Shown in pieces: positions 1-10,489 of a stretch of 64,000 nucleotides of DNA. Both the position numbers and the translations under genes were made by a program. Each line of letters opens with the position of its first letter. The stretch's first letter is position 1. The DNA is taken from positions 28,092,581 through 28,156,580 of the forward strand of contig OZ024828.1 in the NCBI GenBank assembly GCA_964016985.1, given 5' to 3'. Origin of the DNA: Anodontia alba (taxonomy: Eukaryota > Mollusca > Bivalvia > Lucinida > Lucinidae). Below the pieces are notes generated by a model that was not told the origin of the DNA, searched no databases, and was given only the letters and a program-made list of their open reading frames with translations.

Positions 1-232
1 CATTTACAAATTGCCAAATATACAGGTTTTCTCATCAAAATAAAGGTTTTTATAGGTTTTTCAGCCAAATTAAAGGTTTTAAAGGATTTCAACAAAATTA
101 AAGGTTTTTAAAGGTTTTAAAAGTTCCCCTAGGGGTCCTGCTTTTTTATAAAGGCAATGCAATTCAAATGAGTACCTACAACATATGCTTTTATACAGAA
201 AAAATAGAAAAAAAAAAAAAAAAAAAAAAACT
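1..232. repeat. AT-rich simple repeat, half MITE-A and poly-A
   Basis: Positions 1-125 repeat variants of AAATTAAAGGTTTT. About 160-200 is the right arm of the MITE-A hairpin described at 865-1068 (GAGTACCTACAACATATGC), and 208-230 is a pure A run. No coding signal is visible. Confidence 0.6.
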
Positions 233-864
233 GCAAAAACATGATCAAATAAGTCCTTTGCTGATCCTTTTTAGTAGTTAGGTAATTTAGTCGAATATGG
301 TATTAAATAAAATCTTCTTTCTGATAGAAATTAATGCTGTTTTCAAGCAAAATCCATAAATACCTAGAAGAAACACTGTTGCATATTAGATTTCTTTAGG
401 TTTTGCATATTTCATTCAGGCTTTATGAAGTCATAATTCCTTTTTAAATATTCTAAATGGATGCACCCATAAAGGCAGATCTGATGTCTTCAAACCTTGA
501 TTACTTACTTATTTTTCATCCGATTTTGATAAAATTTGCATCAAAATGCATGGTTTGTCAATGAGTGCCCACAAAATGTTTTTGTAGAAAAATAAAACAC
601 ACTTCAATACCTTTTGGTCAGAAAAAAAGCTCCTTGTCTAGAATTATGAAGTATTATCACCTGACCTTGACTTGTAACCTAAGGTAACTCTCCCTTACCC
701 TGAAATTACCATGACCTGACTGACAGCTCCAAAATATTTACACTGACAAGGACAGGCAGACTGATATTGGACAGATAACCCAATTCTGTTCACCTCAAGG
801 TCTGATTGCAATGCAATATTGCAAAATATGATGCAATATTATATAGCCATGAGATAAGTTATAC
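233..864. other. AT-rich non-coding stretch, nothing recognised
   Basis: I see no supported open frame, RNA gene or repeat termini here. Stops are frequent in all frames. A DR0-like AGGTCA is visible in scattered form only. Confidence 0.5.
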
Positions 865-1068
865 TATAGCTCTAGATAAGGTGTTGTTGTTTTTTTTTCT
901 CAATCAATAAGACTGATATTTTTCTTAATTTCTCCACGAAAACATATATTGTGGGTACTCATTAGAAGCACCTTGCCTAGGAAATTCTAATGAGTACCCA
1001 CAACATATGTTTTCATCAAAAAATAAGAAAACATATTATGTGGATACCCCCTCTTATCTGTAGCTATG
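865..1068. mobile_element. MITE-A hairpin element, reference copy
   Basis: A long palindrome. The outer arms read TATAGCTCTAGATAAG and CTTATCTGTAGCTATG, then a TTTTTCTTATTTCTCC-type arm, then an inner arm GTGGGTACTCATTAGAAGC with its complement GAGTACCCACAACATATG. The family recurs more than ten times in this window and has no coding capacity, so it is a non-autonomous DNA transposon. The superfamily is not determined. Positions 22800-22960 against the empty site near 24050 show the whole hairpin is the mobile unit. Confidence 0.75.
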
Positions 1069-1289
1069 AATACTAAGGATAAACAGCTGTAAAACATCTG
1101 AGGGATCAGGGTAAACAGCACATCATACAAAAACTTTTGGTGCAAAAACAGCAAAAATAATACTAAGTGAGGGCTTAGTAAGGAAGAGTATTTGGTACTA
1201 TTTTTGAGATAATAATCTCCAGTTCTTATGTTGTAGACTCACTGAGATGCTTGTTATGGGTAACCACAACATATTTAATTTGAATTCTA

Positions 1290-1860
1290 TATAGACAAAA
1301 TTCACATGAAATGTCAATCCCTCTAATTCTTGGAAAAATAAGTTTTGAAATGTTGTCTGCTAATATTTATTAGCATTTTATCATGTTTATTGGTTTATTT
1401 ACAGGTCAATATTAGGGCAATATGCAAATATATGACCTATATATTTTCCTTCAATAACCCCAATACAGTTATTACAGCACTAATGACAGCTGCAGCAGAC
1501 AACAGTTTTATTTATTCTGTTATTATGTTATTATATTATTAATATTTTTTTCATATTTTTCAGACATAATCAGGCATCATATTTCATGTGGATTGTCTGC
1601 CTTGCAGATGATTTACACAAAATGTCAAGTCTATTTTTTTCTTAAAAAAAAAAAACAACAACAAAAAACAACTTTTAACCTATAAAGTGCTAAGAAAAAT
1701 TGTAGCAGACAGTATATTAATTTTTTAAAATTATTCTTCTGGGAAAATAAGACTTGGCATTACATGTGAATCATCTGGCAATTCACATGAAATGTCGAGT
1801 CTTATTTTGTCTGAAACACACTCACACACATGTTGTCTGCTGCAGTTGTGTTTAGTACAT
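1290..1860. mobile_element. Degenerate MITE-E copies
   Basis: Several arms of the MITE-E palindrome occur here in both orientations: CACATGAAATGTCAATCC, GTTGTCTGCTGCAG and TTCTGGGAAAATAAGACTTG. Better copies are at 32890-33105 and 36963-37160. Short open frames here are made of these arms and are not genes. Confidence 0.5.
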
Positions 1861-2284
1861 TAATGTTAAGTCAACACAAAGAAATAACATTGCTAAAAAC
1901 CTTTAAATCACAGCTTTGTACTTGTAAGAATTATTTGCAAAAACATAAACCAATAGAGCTCCAGATGAAATATACATGTGTAATAAAGAGTTTACCTGTG
2001 TACTGCAAAGATCACTAATTAACCAGAAATATAAAGCTACTTTCAAAAACACTACCCACTTCCCCAGCTGTGTAAACCTACACTGTTGATATAAATGTGG
2101 GATCTCTCAAAAGTTATTTTTAGAACAAGGTCTGTGCACTCTTAAAATTCGGACAAGGTTGTAGTGATAATCCTCAGCCTGACAATAGACTAGCTGACAG
2201 ACAAGGTTGAAGTGATCACCTCAGCTGACTGTAGACTAGCTAATTGACAAGCCTCAGCTGACGCTCCAGTCTCCAGTGACTTCA

Positions 2285-2490
2285 CCCTTGTCCTGCTGAA
2301 TAAATTAAGATGCCATGCCTACTTCTAATTTACAGCCAATCAGAATACTTGATCTGGATTGTTGCTATAAATTCACAAACTTAATGGCAAACAGTGTAGA
2401 TCCAGATCAGTTGGCTTCTTCAGAAGCCAACTGATCTGGATCTACACTGTTTGCAAAGGCAGGGTATATCCGGGTTCAGCAGGACAAGGG
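2285..2490. mobile_element. MITE-C, piggyBac-like (TTAA target), copy 1
   Basis: Begins CCCTTGTCCTGCTGAA and ends TTCAGCAGGACAAGGG, flanked by TTCA (a decayed TTAA) and TTAA. The right half holds a perfect hairpin built on GATCCAGATCAGTTGGCTTC. Non-coding. The piggyBac assignment rests on the TTAA target, best shown at 10807-10964. Confidence 0.8.
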
Positions 2491-2922
2491 TTAATATCTA
2501 TTTATATAATAATGTTTGATACATGCATATAACCAATATAACGTCATGATTGTAAAGGCTGGTCACTATAAACAGTGTCACCATCAGAAGAGAAAATAGA
2601 AAAGTTTCATTCAGTTGATTCATGATAGGTACAGACAAAAACACATTTTTATGCAGTCATCATTTAAGTCATTAGACCAATGCCAGTCTAACAATAGACC
2701 AGCTAACCCCTTGTATTGTGAATTATTTATTTATCTCAACTCTACATGTCTAGATAAGATGCTTGAATGCTCCATTTTTTCTATTTTTTTTTTCTTCTAT
2801 GAAACAGATACTTTTCAGCAAAATTTTTTTTTCATCCAAGTGTTGAACTGTTGATATTTTCAGAAATGTTAATAAAATCCGTGAGACACTGAATAAGAAT
2901 TAATGAGATATTTATTTGTACA

Positions 2923-3837
2923 TTAAAGGGCAAATATAAAGAAATTTAAAATATTCCTGGTTTTTCAGGGTGTTGATAGAATGCTTTAAGAGAATTATTT
3001 TGTTGAAAACCCCATAAAAAAATTCCAATCCAATCAAAAGATATGGTGATTAATTTATGATACCTACCTTTTTTCCTGTTAGAGTAACCTCCCTTGGATT
3101 GTGTATTGATTAAGGCCCACAATGCAATATTCTGTGATGTCATAGTGGAACTTAAATTTTAAATTGAAATTTTAAACAGGAATATTCTGCATTTTCTTAT
3201 ATGCTACACAATTTTTCTTCTTAACCATTATTGAAATTGGTCTCTGTCCACAAATAAGCCCATGAATAGAGAATTTAACTCAAAATTTAATCAGTTATTT
3301 ATATTTAAAGCTAAATTTTAAAATGTTTAAAACTTGACTAATATTAAATTTTTCGTAATTTTTTTTTAATAATAGTGAATTTTGGGTGTATATCATATAA
3401 ATGAATACCAAAAAAGTCAATTTTGGCTAATTATTAAGCATTGTAACTGGATTTTAAATTATTTAAATGAAATTTTTAAATTTGAAATGTAACACTTTAA
3501 ATGGAAAATAAGAGCTAAATTCCTATGTATATTAGTTTAAAGGAGCTGAATAAATATAACAATATGAAAACTGAATTGATGCAGATTAAAGAGCAAAAAA
3601 TATTGGCAATTTAAAAAAGTTTAAAATTTTACTGTTCCCTTATGATGTCATAAAAAGGCTCATGAATATTAATGAGGCAGCCTGAATTCAATCCTCTTGG
3701 ATGTTAAATATCAAATTTCAAATCGCAATATTTCAGAAACCGTTTAAGATAATTTGATGCGGTTTTCGGCAGTCACCTCCTTACTGAAGTGCCCTTAAAT
3801 ATTTAGTAGAATTAAAACTTTTATATTTGCCCTTTAA
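2923..3837. mobile_element. 915-bp DNA transposon with perfect 18-bp terminal inverted repeats
   Basis: The ends are TTAAAGGGCAAATATAAA and its exact complement at 3820-3837. The interior is AT-rich with no supported open frame; an antisense 65-codon frame has no recognisable features. The terminal TTAA could itself be the target duplication, which would make the element piggyBac-like, but no empty site is present in this window. Confidence 0.7.
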
Positions 3838-3984
3838 ATATGTAGGGAAATTTTTTAAAATAATAGTGAGATCGGACATAAAACTGTTTTTCGGGAGCCA
3901 AAAATTAGAGTCTTACTAAAAATTAGTGAGACTTAACATGTTTGTATTTTTCCTAATTGTCCCAATCAATGTATATATATTTCA

Positions 3985-4125
3985 GTTTCTCCACAAAAAA
4001 TAAAAGTTGTGGGTACACATTAGATGTGCCTCACCGAGGCACTTCTAATGAGTACCCACAAAATATGCTTTCTTGTTGAAATAAAAACAAATAATATCAA
4101 TACTTTTTGGTGAAAAAAAAAAAAA
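3985..4125. mobile_element. MITE-A variant
   Basis: Hairpin arms GTTGTGGGTACACATTAG and CTTCTAATGAGTACCCACAA, then the family's CAATACTTTTTGGTGAAAA tail. Confidence 0.65.
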
Positions 4126-4128
4126 AAC

Positions 4129-4405
4129 ATCACGAAAACATGCCTACATGTATATAATTTTGACTCCCTTAAACCCCTTTGATACAGTAAAACTGGGGTT
4201 TACAGGGGTATACATTCTTTTTCTTATTTTTGCTAAAAATCATATATTGTGGGTACTTGTTAGAACCACCTTGCCAAGGCAGTTCTAACGAGTACCCACA
4301 ATCTATGTTCTGAGAAGAAATATGAAAACTATCGGAATTTTTTTTATCTGAAAATTTTTCTTTTTGGGTTGTTAAATTTTCAATATATTTGAAAAGGCGT
4401 CTTTT
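4129..4405. mobile_element. MITE-B hairpin element, copy 1
   Basis: Starts TCACGAAAACATGCCTA and contains AAACTGGGGTTTACAGGGGT, then an inner hairpin GTGGGTACTTGTTAGAACC / GTTCTAACGAGTACCCACAA. It ends in an ATATTTGAAAAGGCG arm. It shares the inner hairpin idea of MITE-A but has different outer arms, so it is a separate family. Other copies are at 5208-5427, 35583-35865 and 47012-47292. Confidence 0.7.
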
Positions 4406-4584
4406 TATATTGAAAAACCTAAAAACAACCTTACCTGGAGCTATGTGAACTCTGTCTGGATACTATTTGTTTACATAAACAAGCATATCAATATTTTCAA
4501 TCTTCAACTCATCAGCTGTGACAATTATCATTCTTCAGTTGCCATTTAGATCTATTATTATTATCATTAACTATATATTTTGTA

Positions 4585-4775
4585 GCTCAGAGCTCTAGAT
4601 AAGCTGGGGTATGAAATAAATATCTTTCTTCTTCCTCCAAGAAAACATATGTTGTGGGAACTCACTAGAATCATCAAGGCACTTTTAATGAGTACCACAA
4701 CATATGTTTTCATGGAGGAATAAAAAAATATCATTTTTTTTTTCAGTTTAAAATTATGTCTTATCTAAGGCTATT
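4585..4775. mobile_element. MITE-A copy
   Basis: Arms AGCTCTAGATAAGCTGGGG, AAAACATATGTTGTGGGAAC and TTTTAATGAGTACCACAACA are recognisable. Diverged and non-coding. Confidence 0.65.
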
Positions 4776-4819
4776 GTTATTTTTTGTTTATTGAGAAGCA
4801 AACAGGAGTTGATTATTAA

Positions 4820-5028
4820 CCCTTGTCCTGCTGAACCCGGACATACCCTGCCTTTGCAAACAGTGTAGATCCAGATCAGTTGGCTTCTGAAGAAGCCAAC
4901 TGATCTGGATCTGCACTGTTTGCCATCAAGTTTGTGAATTTATAGCAATTTATTATTTGGTTCAAGTAATCTGATTGGCTGAAATTTGGAAGAGGTGTGG
5001 CATCTTAATTTACTCAGCAGGACAAGGG
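4820..5028. mobile_element. MITE-C, piggyBac-like, copy 2
   Basis: Intact TTAA at 4816-4819 and at 5029-5032 flank CCCTTGTCCTGCTGAA ... TTCAGCAGGACAAGGG-type ends. It is in the opposite orientation to copy 1: the hairpin lies in the left half. Confidence 0.85.
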
Positions 5029-5207
5029 TTAACTGGATGCAATTCTATCAAGTTAAAAAAATCTAACTAAGGCCAACTAAAATATGCATGTTTAGGGTAA
5101 ACCAACCCTACCTAAACTAGCATTTTTTTTCCTGTTTTTTTTTTTTTTTTTAAATCAACAAAATACAACAACACTTAGGGGTAAACTATTTACTCAAAAA
5201 TATTTAC

Positions 5208-5427
5208 ATTATGAAAACATGCCTATTCAAATATATATAACATTTCATCTCCAAAAACTGAGAATTTTCAGATAAAAAATTCTAATATTTTTCATATTTC
5301 TGCTAAAAACATAGATGTTTTTGAGTAGAAATAAGAAAAATAATGTATACCCCTGTAAACCCCAGTTTTACTATATAAAAGTGGGGTCTGAGGGGGTCAA
5401 AATTATATAGGCGTGTTTTCGTGATGT
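5208..5427. mobile_element. MITE-B copy 2
   Basis: Contains GAAAACATGCCTATTCAAAT, a shortened inner hairpin, GTATACCCCTGTAAACCCC and TTATATAGGCGTGTTTTCGT. Internally deleted relative to 4129-4405. Confidence 0.65.
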
Positions 5428-5984
5428 TCAGACAAGGTCTGAGCAAACAGTGTAGACTCAGACCTAACTACTGGTAAAGACGCAGTTTGATCAGGGTCAA
5501 TAGTATTTGCCATTCACTCAATACTTTTAGATGCTCGATCAAGTTGAATAACTGACTTGTTAAAAAGTTTATAAGTTTGGTGCAGGGGTAGTCGGCCTCG
5601 TAAATCATATTCTAGTCCCCAGAACAAATGCTTGGGAAATTGAACAAATGCTTGGGAAATTTAGCATCTTGTGTATTTCAACGTAGATATGGTTGCAGTG
5701 CATCTTATTTGATATGTTAAATAAGTAGTTCATAGTCCAGATAGCTGAAAATACCTTCATTTTGCACTGCCGAAAAAAAAAGTAAAAACAGGAATACCAG
5801 ACTGTCCATCTCCGGGTGAAAATGCAAATAAGAATTAGCCGCTTGTTTTTCCAAGCCCACACCTATCTTTTCCAATGTAGAAATGAAAGTTGCTGGGAAT
5901 AGCATTGTCCAATTTTTCAAAATATGTCTATGAAATTAACAAAAAATCAATAAATCAGAAGATCTTACCCGTTTGTTGACATTT
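5428..5984. other. Mostly unannotated; weak minus-strand exon-like stretch
   Basis: At 5440-5480 there is a single arm of the common hairpin core (CAAACAGTGTAGACTCAGAC). On the minus strand an acceptor-like TTGTTAATTTCATAG ends at 5928, followed by frames open for 28-60 codons. I see no convincing donor or protein family, so I do not call a gene. Confidence 0.25.
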
Positions 5985-6690
5985 GGATGTCCCCTAAGTC
6001 ATGGCCGAAAGTTTGTGTAAAGATTCTGAGTGCATAACCAGCGGCTAAGGAATGAGGGGGGTGGGTGGGGGGGGGGGGGGGGTGGGGTTAACTTTCTATA
6101 TATGACAGTACAGATGGGTGTGCTGAATGGGCCCCCTTTTTCAGCACTGCCAGGTATATGATTAGCCCCCCTTCTTTTTTGGGGTGTAGGGTGGGGGGGG
6201 GGGGGGTGGGGAGGGGGGAGCAGGGTGTTAACTTCCTATATATGACATAGTACGGGTGTCCGTGCAGAATGGCCCCCTTTTTCAGCGCTGCCAAGTATAT
6301 GATTAGCCCCTTATTTTCAACAAAAATAATATGACTGACACAATTTTTCTTCATTCGTATGTGAAAGGCCCCATTTTTCTGACATCCCAGTAAATGCGTA
6401 TATTTTTTCATTCAGAGATTTGTCAAGGCTGCTTGTTCTTTTGGTATTCAATGAATTGACCGCTATATTTGTCTAACTACCAGCAATAAATGGGTATAAA
6501 AATCAAAGTGCAGAATATGAATAGGTCAACATTTCGGACGATCAAGTATATATGAATAGGTCCGTTTTTCCAAAGACCAGGTATATTAATGGGGTGGGTT
6601 TCAAAATACTGGCTCACACACCCATACCCACATTTACCCCCAAGTTACCCCCCATGAGGGCTACCCCTTACGAGATTACCAGGTGTGATC
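5985..6690. repeat. G-rich interspersed repeat, orientation 1
   Basis: Contains two G runs (6059-6086 and about 6191-6207) and two internal copies of CTATATATGACA followed by CCCCCTTTTTCAGC. The family recurs inverted at about 17770-18545. The 107-codon minus-strand frame here has a PPPPP stretch produced by the G run and is not a gene. Confidence 0.7.
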
Positions 6691-6957
6691 TTAGAGAAAA
6701 AATGTTCATTAAAAAAAAAAAGAGACAGAAAAATCTACCTACCTACCCTATCAAGCTTTTTCTGATACTGTACCCTAAAACACATTTTTTTTTGCCTTGA
6801 AGGGAAATAACTTTGATATCAACATAAATATATTGCCTCCTTTCCCAATTTTAACTTCTCTTAAAGGTAAGAGTTTGGGAACAAACTCATTCCTTTAAAA
6901 GCAGCCCTCATTTATGAAAGATTTCACCTTAAAAGGGAGCCAAGTTTCTTCACCTAT

Positions 6958-7140
6958 ACGGTAAATGTCCTAAAATTTCGAACACTCTAAAATTTCGAAC
7001 ACCTAATATTTTTGCCCAAAATAATTTCTGGAAATGTCCTAAAATCTCGTACAGTAGCAGTTTTGCAAAAAGGGGATTTCTAAAATTTTGAACACAGCTT
7101 TCTTCAAGTAATTTTTTTATCGGCACTTTCTAATTTCGGT
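6958..7140. mobile_element. MITE-S copy with AAAATTTCGAACA arms
   Basis: GGTAAATGTCCTAAAATTTC followed by repeated AAAATTTCGAACAC motifs. A clearer palindromic copy lies at 10260-10372, and a split one near 34183 and 34690. Non-coding. Confidence 0.5.
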
Positions 7141-7479
7141 AACGTATTTTTTTTTTTTTTCGTTACGGAACCGGAAACTAAAGTAGTAGTGTTGAAAGCC
7201 ACTGCAAAGTGTAAATGCACACAGCAGTGTCATAAAGATTTTTATGTACATAAATGGCATGGTAACCGTATTTTAATTTTATACAAACCCAGGAGATACT
7301 GACTGAAAATTGACAAAAAAAAAGATACTTCCAATACAATGTTAGCCAGTTCCACGCGACAGTCACGTGGATGTCCACGTGATAAGAGTTAGATTATGCG
7401 CAGGCGATCTACAACTGTTGTTACCTTGTGGCAGACATGATAAATATTCCGGTTGAAAAACGAAGGCCAGGATAAATCT

Positions 7480-7623
7480 ATGGATCCACGCTGTACGATC
7501 TTACTATTTGCTGTTTGTTCGTGTATCTCACCACGACTTCGTATGTCTTATTGCTATACCTACGTAGATTTTCATGGGTCTGCTCAGATACGCAATTATG
7601 GGACAGTCTCATTTCCAGTGTAG
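7480..7623 (+). CDS. Possible 47-codon ORF with a hydrophobic N-terminus
   Basis: The ATG at 7480 opens a frame beginning MDPRCTILLFAVCSC, which looks like a short signal sequence, and ends at TAG 7621-7623. The start context is poor (T at -3), there is no homology I recognise, and the region is near degraded repeats. Listed only as a candidate; it may well be chance. Confidence 0.12.
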   Translation: MDPRCTILLFAVCSCISPRLRMSYCYTYVDFHGSAQIRNYGTVSFPV

Positions 7624-7659
7624 GTTACAAAAATATATGTGAAAATACAGAAACTGCAA

Positions 7660-7945
7660 CAGTCACATTCCCTTGTCCCGCATGAAGAAACCGCGTGCTC
7701 GTAACGGTAACGTCACGAGAAATTGTGGCGGAAACTGCTTAGAGGGAAAACACACACTAATGTTCGTTAAATTACAGAGCATTTTTTTCATCAGAAATGC
7801 ATATAAAACTGGCAAGTATGAAAAATAGAACCAAAGTTTTGGGACATTGGCCAATGCAAACTGTAGACACAGATCAGATGCCGCAGAGAAAGGGCAAATG
7901 AAACTAGTTAGGGGGAACAGGGAACATGGAAATTTGGAAAACACC
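7660..7945. repeat. ~280-bp CpG-containing direct repeat, copy 1
   Basis: Shares ACATTCCCTTGTCCCGCAT, AAACCGCGTGCTCGTA, GTCAGAAATGCATA-type and GGGGGAACAGGGAA blocks with 8450-8715, in the same order and orientation about 790 bp apart. The two ends are roughly complementary (TTCCCTTGTCCC / GGGGGAACAGGGAA), suggesting another MITE. It includes the GTAGACACAGATCAGATGCC hairpin core. The 93-codon minus-strand frame here is inside the repeat. Confidence 0.65.
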
Positions 7946-8449
7946 TTTAGGACAATAAGACGTGTGACCAGTGAAGACTCAGATCATCTTCCGATGCAAA
8001 GGCGGTCAGATTTTGCCGTTTGTGGTAACAAACGGGCATGTAAACTCCAGTTCTTGGAGAGATTATTATAAGTCTTAGGTTAAAATACATCACCGCTTCA
8101 GTGAAGGTTTTTACATGCGTTCTGCGGCGTTCTGCGGCGTCTGATCTGGGTCTACACTGTTTGCTCAGGCCTGTCTGTCCGAATACAGTACGGAAATTAC
8201 GATCAAATCGAATCCCTTCAGAATTCATCCTGGATCCGCCCCTGATTCATAAAAATATGCTGGGTCCGACTCGTAAAATTCATAATCAAGGCATATGCAA
8301 TTAGCTCCCTTTAAAGAGTAAAACTTAAAGAGTGAGGACCTTACTCCGCATTTACCAGGGTATAAATAAATATAAGTACTGTTATTTTTTTCACATTATG
8401 TATATATTGAGAACATTATAATTATTAAAATACCCAGAAAATGAACAGC

Positions 8450-8715
8450 CACAAAGCAACATTTCCCTTACCCCGCATTAAGAAACCACGTGCTCGTAGC
8501 GGTACGTCACATGAAATCGTGGCGGGAAACCTCTTCGGGAGAAAAATAAACTTATTTTATAGAGCCTTTTCTCGTCAGAAATGCATACGAAACTGGCGCG
8601 TACTAAAAATTTAAAGAACCTAAACACTGGATCAGATATGCTTATGCAAACAGAGTAGACCCAGATCAGACGCCGCTGAGAACAAGGGAATGAAACTGAT
8701 TTGGGGGAATAGGGG
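8450..8715. repeat. ~280-bp direct repeat, copy 2
   Basis: Same block order as 7660-7945: ACATTTCCCTTACCCCGCAT, AAACCACGTGCTCGTAGC, GAGTAGACCCAGATCAGACG and GGGGGAATAGGGGAA. Confidence 0.65.
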
Positions 8716-8807
8716 AATTGGCCTCTGGGTTTTCAAGATAGTCCTCCGAGTATAATCATTTCTTAATCATGCCAGTATTGGTGTCTTCACAGGTATTCCA
8801 GTATTTT

Positions 8808-9197
8808 TCACGAGTATTCCGGTTTTTCGGTAGTATTTCGGTATTTCGGATTAGTCGTGTGACCGCTATACCAGAATTCCAAAGTTGATCTGATCATTTC
8901 TGCAAAGCGTGACGCACATGTGATAGTAAGAAAGCACTGCACACGAAATTGTAAATTAGCATGTGCATCCGCGCATTCTGATCTGGGTCGTTCCTGCTCG
9001 TCCGTACACTGAGTCCTTCGATAATATCTGCTGCTAATATTTAAGTTTAGCGTGCCAAAGGTTTCAATAAGCATGCCGAAAACGTTTTCATCATTGGGAT
9101 TAACGCCTCCAGCAAAATATTTCCTGTCTGACCGCGTGATTGTCATGATATGCGCAATGCATGGTGATGTCCCAACAGAGATGATAGGTCCCAACAA
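8808..9197 (-). CDS. 129-codon open frame, doubtful
   Basis: Open on the minus strand from ATG at 9197 to 8808. Its first 60 residues have a plausible globular composition, but the middle is translated from the common hairpin core (AGATCAGAATGCGC region) and the C-terminus from a TATTTCGGTATTTCGG simple repeat. No domain recognised and no splice signals found. If anything is real it is only the N-terminal part (about 9020-9197). Confidence 0.12.
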   Translation of the reverse strand: MLGPIISVGTSPCIAHIMTITRSDRKYFAGGVNPNDENVFGMLIETFGTLNLNISSRYYRRTQCTDEQERPRSECADAHANLQFRVQCFLTITCASRFAEMIRSTLEFWYSGHTTNPKYRNTTEKPEYS

Positions 9198-9203
9198 GCC
9201 AAA

Positions 9204-9383
9204 ATGAACCTAATCATTTGTTACAAATGTGATCAGTCTGTGCACTTGCTGTGCGATTCATGTATTACAGTGTTTTATACCGATGACCTAATCAGCGAAT
9301 TGAGTGGACACCATCCTGCACTAGACTGCGTCTCGCATTCTGATCTGACTTACACATATACACAAAGGGACATTTTCGCCTGA
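9204..9383 (+). CDS. 59-residue Cys-rich ORF, possible zinc-binding fragment
   Basis: ATG at 9204 with A at -3; stop TGA at 9381-9383. The N-terminus MNLIICYKCDQSVHLLCDSC carries two CxxC pairs, followed by an HH pair and another Cys, a spacing loosely like a B-box or treble-clef fragment. It ends in the hairpin-core repeat near 9337. It is divergent from, and 6 bp away from, the minus-strand frame at 8808-9197. Could be a decayed exon, or chance. Confidence 0.2.
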   Translation: MNLIICYKCDQSVHLLCDSCITVFYTDDLISELSGHHPALDCVSHSDLTYTYTQRDIFA

Positions 9384-9389
9384 ACAGGG

Positions 9390-10259
9390 TTCTAATGAAA
9401 GGATTACTATTGATGACAGATAATTCTTGCAAAAAGTTTTGTTACCGAATTCTAAACGACAATTAATTTTTTTTAAAGAAAGAAATATTGCTAAAAACTA
9501 TAATGGCAGTTCACAGGTTTGGCATACGTAGTTCAGTTTGGTGTAGAGCTAAAATCTTTGATCTTGATCAGGCTGCATTCAGATCTGGTTGTCTGCACTG
9601 TTCGTTTATGTAAGAGTCCTTTCCAATAGAAATGACCTTTTGACATTTGAGACCAGCACAGACAAGATCAACAAGTCTATGTATCGGGGCGGTCTGATCT
9701 GGGTCTACGCATATTGCATACAGAATGCATTATGTCAGCAAGCAGTGTGAATACTGCGCTTCAAAACAGTGGAAATTCTAATCAGTCTGCGTTTTCACAT
9801 TTAAACTCCGTACACTTCATCTTTTAGGAAAGGGACTTTTGTAATGGTTCAAACAAGAACAAACGTGCGGTAACCCTTTGATGTATTTTTGGGGGTCAGC
9901 TTGTGTATCTCAGTGCGGTAAAGTGAAGAGGGTTGTTACGTAAGAAGACAGTGGACTAAGCCAGCCTGTTTTAAGAAAGTGGCACATTCCCGGAGTACCG
10001 AACAAACGTATCTGGCGATTAATTAGTGTACCGGATAATTAATTGTATTGTTATGAGAAACATTATTCGACATAGAATTAATCAGATAGAATTGAAAACA
10101 AACATCAGTATGGTAATTATTTATTAGTTCATACAATTTCACATTCAGTTTACCAATCACATATACCAAATAAGAAAACCCTTTCGTCGTGTAGTCCTTT
10201 TTTGTCGTTTCGGGTGTCTGAAAGCGTCCGATAGCCAGGTCAATTTTGGCTCTAAGTGA
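9390..10259. other. No gene seen; scattered hairpin-core arms
   Basis: Single arms of the GATCTGGGTCTAC core occur around 9585-9600 and 9697-9710. Otherwise I see no open frame, RNA gene or complete repeat. Confidence 0.45.
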
Positions 10260-10372
10260 ACCTGTCCTAAAATTTCGGACAGTAATTTTTTTAGCAAATC
10301 ATAATTTCTAAAATTTCGAACAGCAAGAACTGAAATTATTTAATTTTGTTCGAAATTTTAGGACATTTATCG
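10260..10372. mobile_element. MITE-S palindromic copy
   Basis: Left arm GTCCTAAAATTTCGGACAG; right arm TTCGAAATTTTAGGACATTT. Short, AT-rich, non-coding. Confidence 0.65.
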
Positions 10373-10489
10373 TATTCACTACAAATCTATTAAAATAGAC
10401 CTAACGGACAGCTTAGTAATTAGATTTTTACAACTTAGAAGAAAAATGTCATCTCCATGGCAAATCCCAAAAATCAGATTTTCATACTA

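Noticed and set aside
5717..5927. Minus-strand exon with acceptor TTTCATAG
   Set aside because: Two frames are partly open but no credible donor or protein family follows; kept only as an unassigned stretch.
6088..6411. 107-codon minus-strand frame with a proline run
   Set aside because: Lies entirely within the G-rich repeat; the internal peptide duplication mirrors the DNA duplication.
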